DNA from: Acidimicrobiia bacterium
GTDB taxonomy: Bacteria; Actinomycetota; Acidimicrobiia; Spongiisociales; JAHEDJ01
Assembly (NCBI GenBank): GCA_029210695.1
Contig: JARGFH010000023.1
Span: forward strand, 1-32,498
Length of the DNA: 32,498 nt
Direction of reading: 5' to 3'
The translations under genes and the position numbers were made by a program. The stretch's first letter is position 1; each line of letters opens with the position of its first letter. Below the pieces are notes generated by a model. The model saw nothing but the letters and a program-made list of their open reading frames with translations, was not told where the DNA came from and did no database searches. Below, one piece after another: positions 32,414 through 32,498 of the stretch.

Positions 32414-32498
32414 CGGCTCACGGCTCACGGCTCACGGCTCACGGCTCACGGCTCACGGCTCACGGCTCACGGCTCACGGCTCACGGCTCACGGCTCAC
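32414..32498. repeat. Tandem array of the 7-mer CGGCTCA, at least twelve copies
   Basis: Twelve exact copies plus one base run to the window edge, so the true length is unknown. The unit differs in sequence from the preceding array but has the same 7-bp length. Confidence 0.97.

Noticed and set aside
32370-32498. CRISPR-like regular array
   Set aside because: The units are 7 bp with no spacers between them, and no cas genes are present.

Overview
The window is GC-rich and densely packed, and its gene content points to a high-GC Gram-positive bacterium (Actinomycetota). The indicators are a DUF3499 protein, an rph-rdgB cluster preceded by an Rv1339-like metallo-beta-lactamase and a Mec-like JAMM protease, a manB/SIS/ahcY cluster, and the hpf-secA-prfB-ftsE-ftsX-smpB-ssrA order. 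Many genes have a TANNNT hexamer 6-7 nt before the start codon, the arrangement of leaderless actinobacterial mRNAs. A deep, mostly uncultivated lineage such as Acidimicrobiia is plausible, but that is inference. No rRNA or tRNA gene was seen; the only RNA gene is tmRNA.

Layout. 1-76 looks like the right end of an IS3-family element, with the last codons of its OrfB. It is followed by three back-to-back perfect hairpins. 186-3429 (minus) holds hemolysin III, the JAMM protease, the MBL-fold hydrolase, RNase PH and RdgB. 3566-4393 (plus) is a secreted TIM-barrel protein. Divergent dinG and pfkA follow, then a small unknown gene and the azlCD exporter pair. 9003-9546 holds two very short candidate genes and copies of heptamer motifs. 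plsC and a sortase-type LPFTG surface protein run on the plus strand to 10905.

10837-24180 is a long minus-strand block. In transcription order it reads comF, hpf, a NarL-type response regulator, a HEAT-repeat protein, an HD-GYP protein, secA, prfB (with programmed frameshift), ftsE, ftsX, a coiled-coil M23 peptidase, smpB, ssrA and a small membrane protein. It brings together ribosome hibernation (Hpf), translation termination (RF2), ribosome rescue (SmpB/tmRNA), protein export (SecA) and division-linked wall hydrolysis (FtsEX plus M23). The response regulator, HEAT and HD-GYP genes are translationally coupled to hpf. The HEAT and HD-GYP proteins appear to share an N-terminal domain. This is the best candidate for an undescribed system in the window.

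24239-28004 (minus) is a compact sugar/methyl-cycle operon: a phosphomannomutase fused to a Trm112-like zinc ribbon, a bifunctional phosphoglucose/phosphomannose isomerase, and a short-form S-adenosylhomocysteine hydrolase. 28082-32275 holds a glycosyltransferase (plus) facing a minus-strand run of DUF3499, a DUF6788-like protein, a zinc-ribbon protein, a large multi-spanning membrane protein and GtrA, probably cell-envelope glycan functions. The right edge, from 32317, is a long inverted repeat followed by two different 7-bp tandem arrays, the second running off the window.
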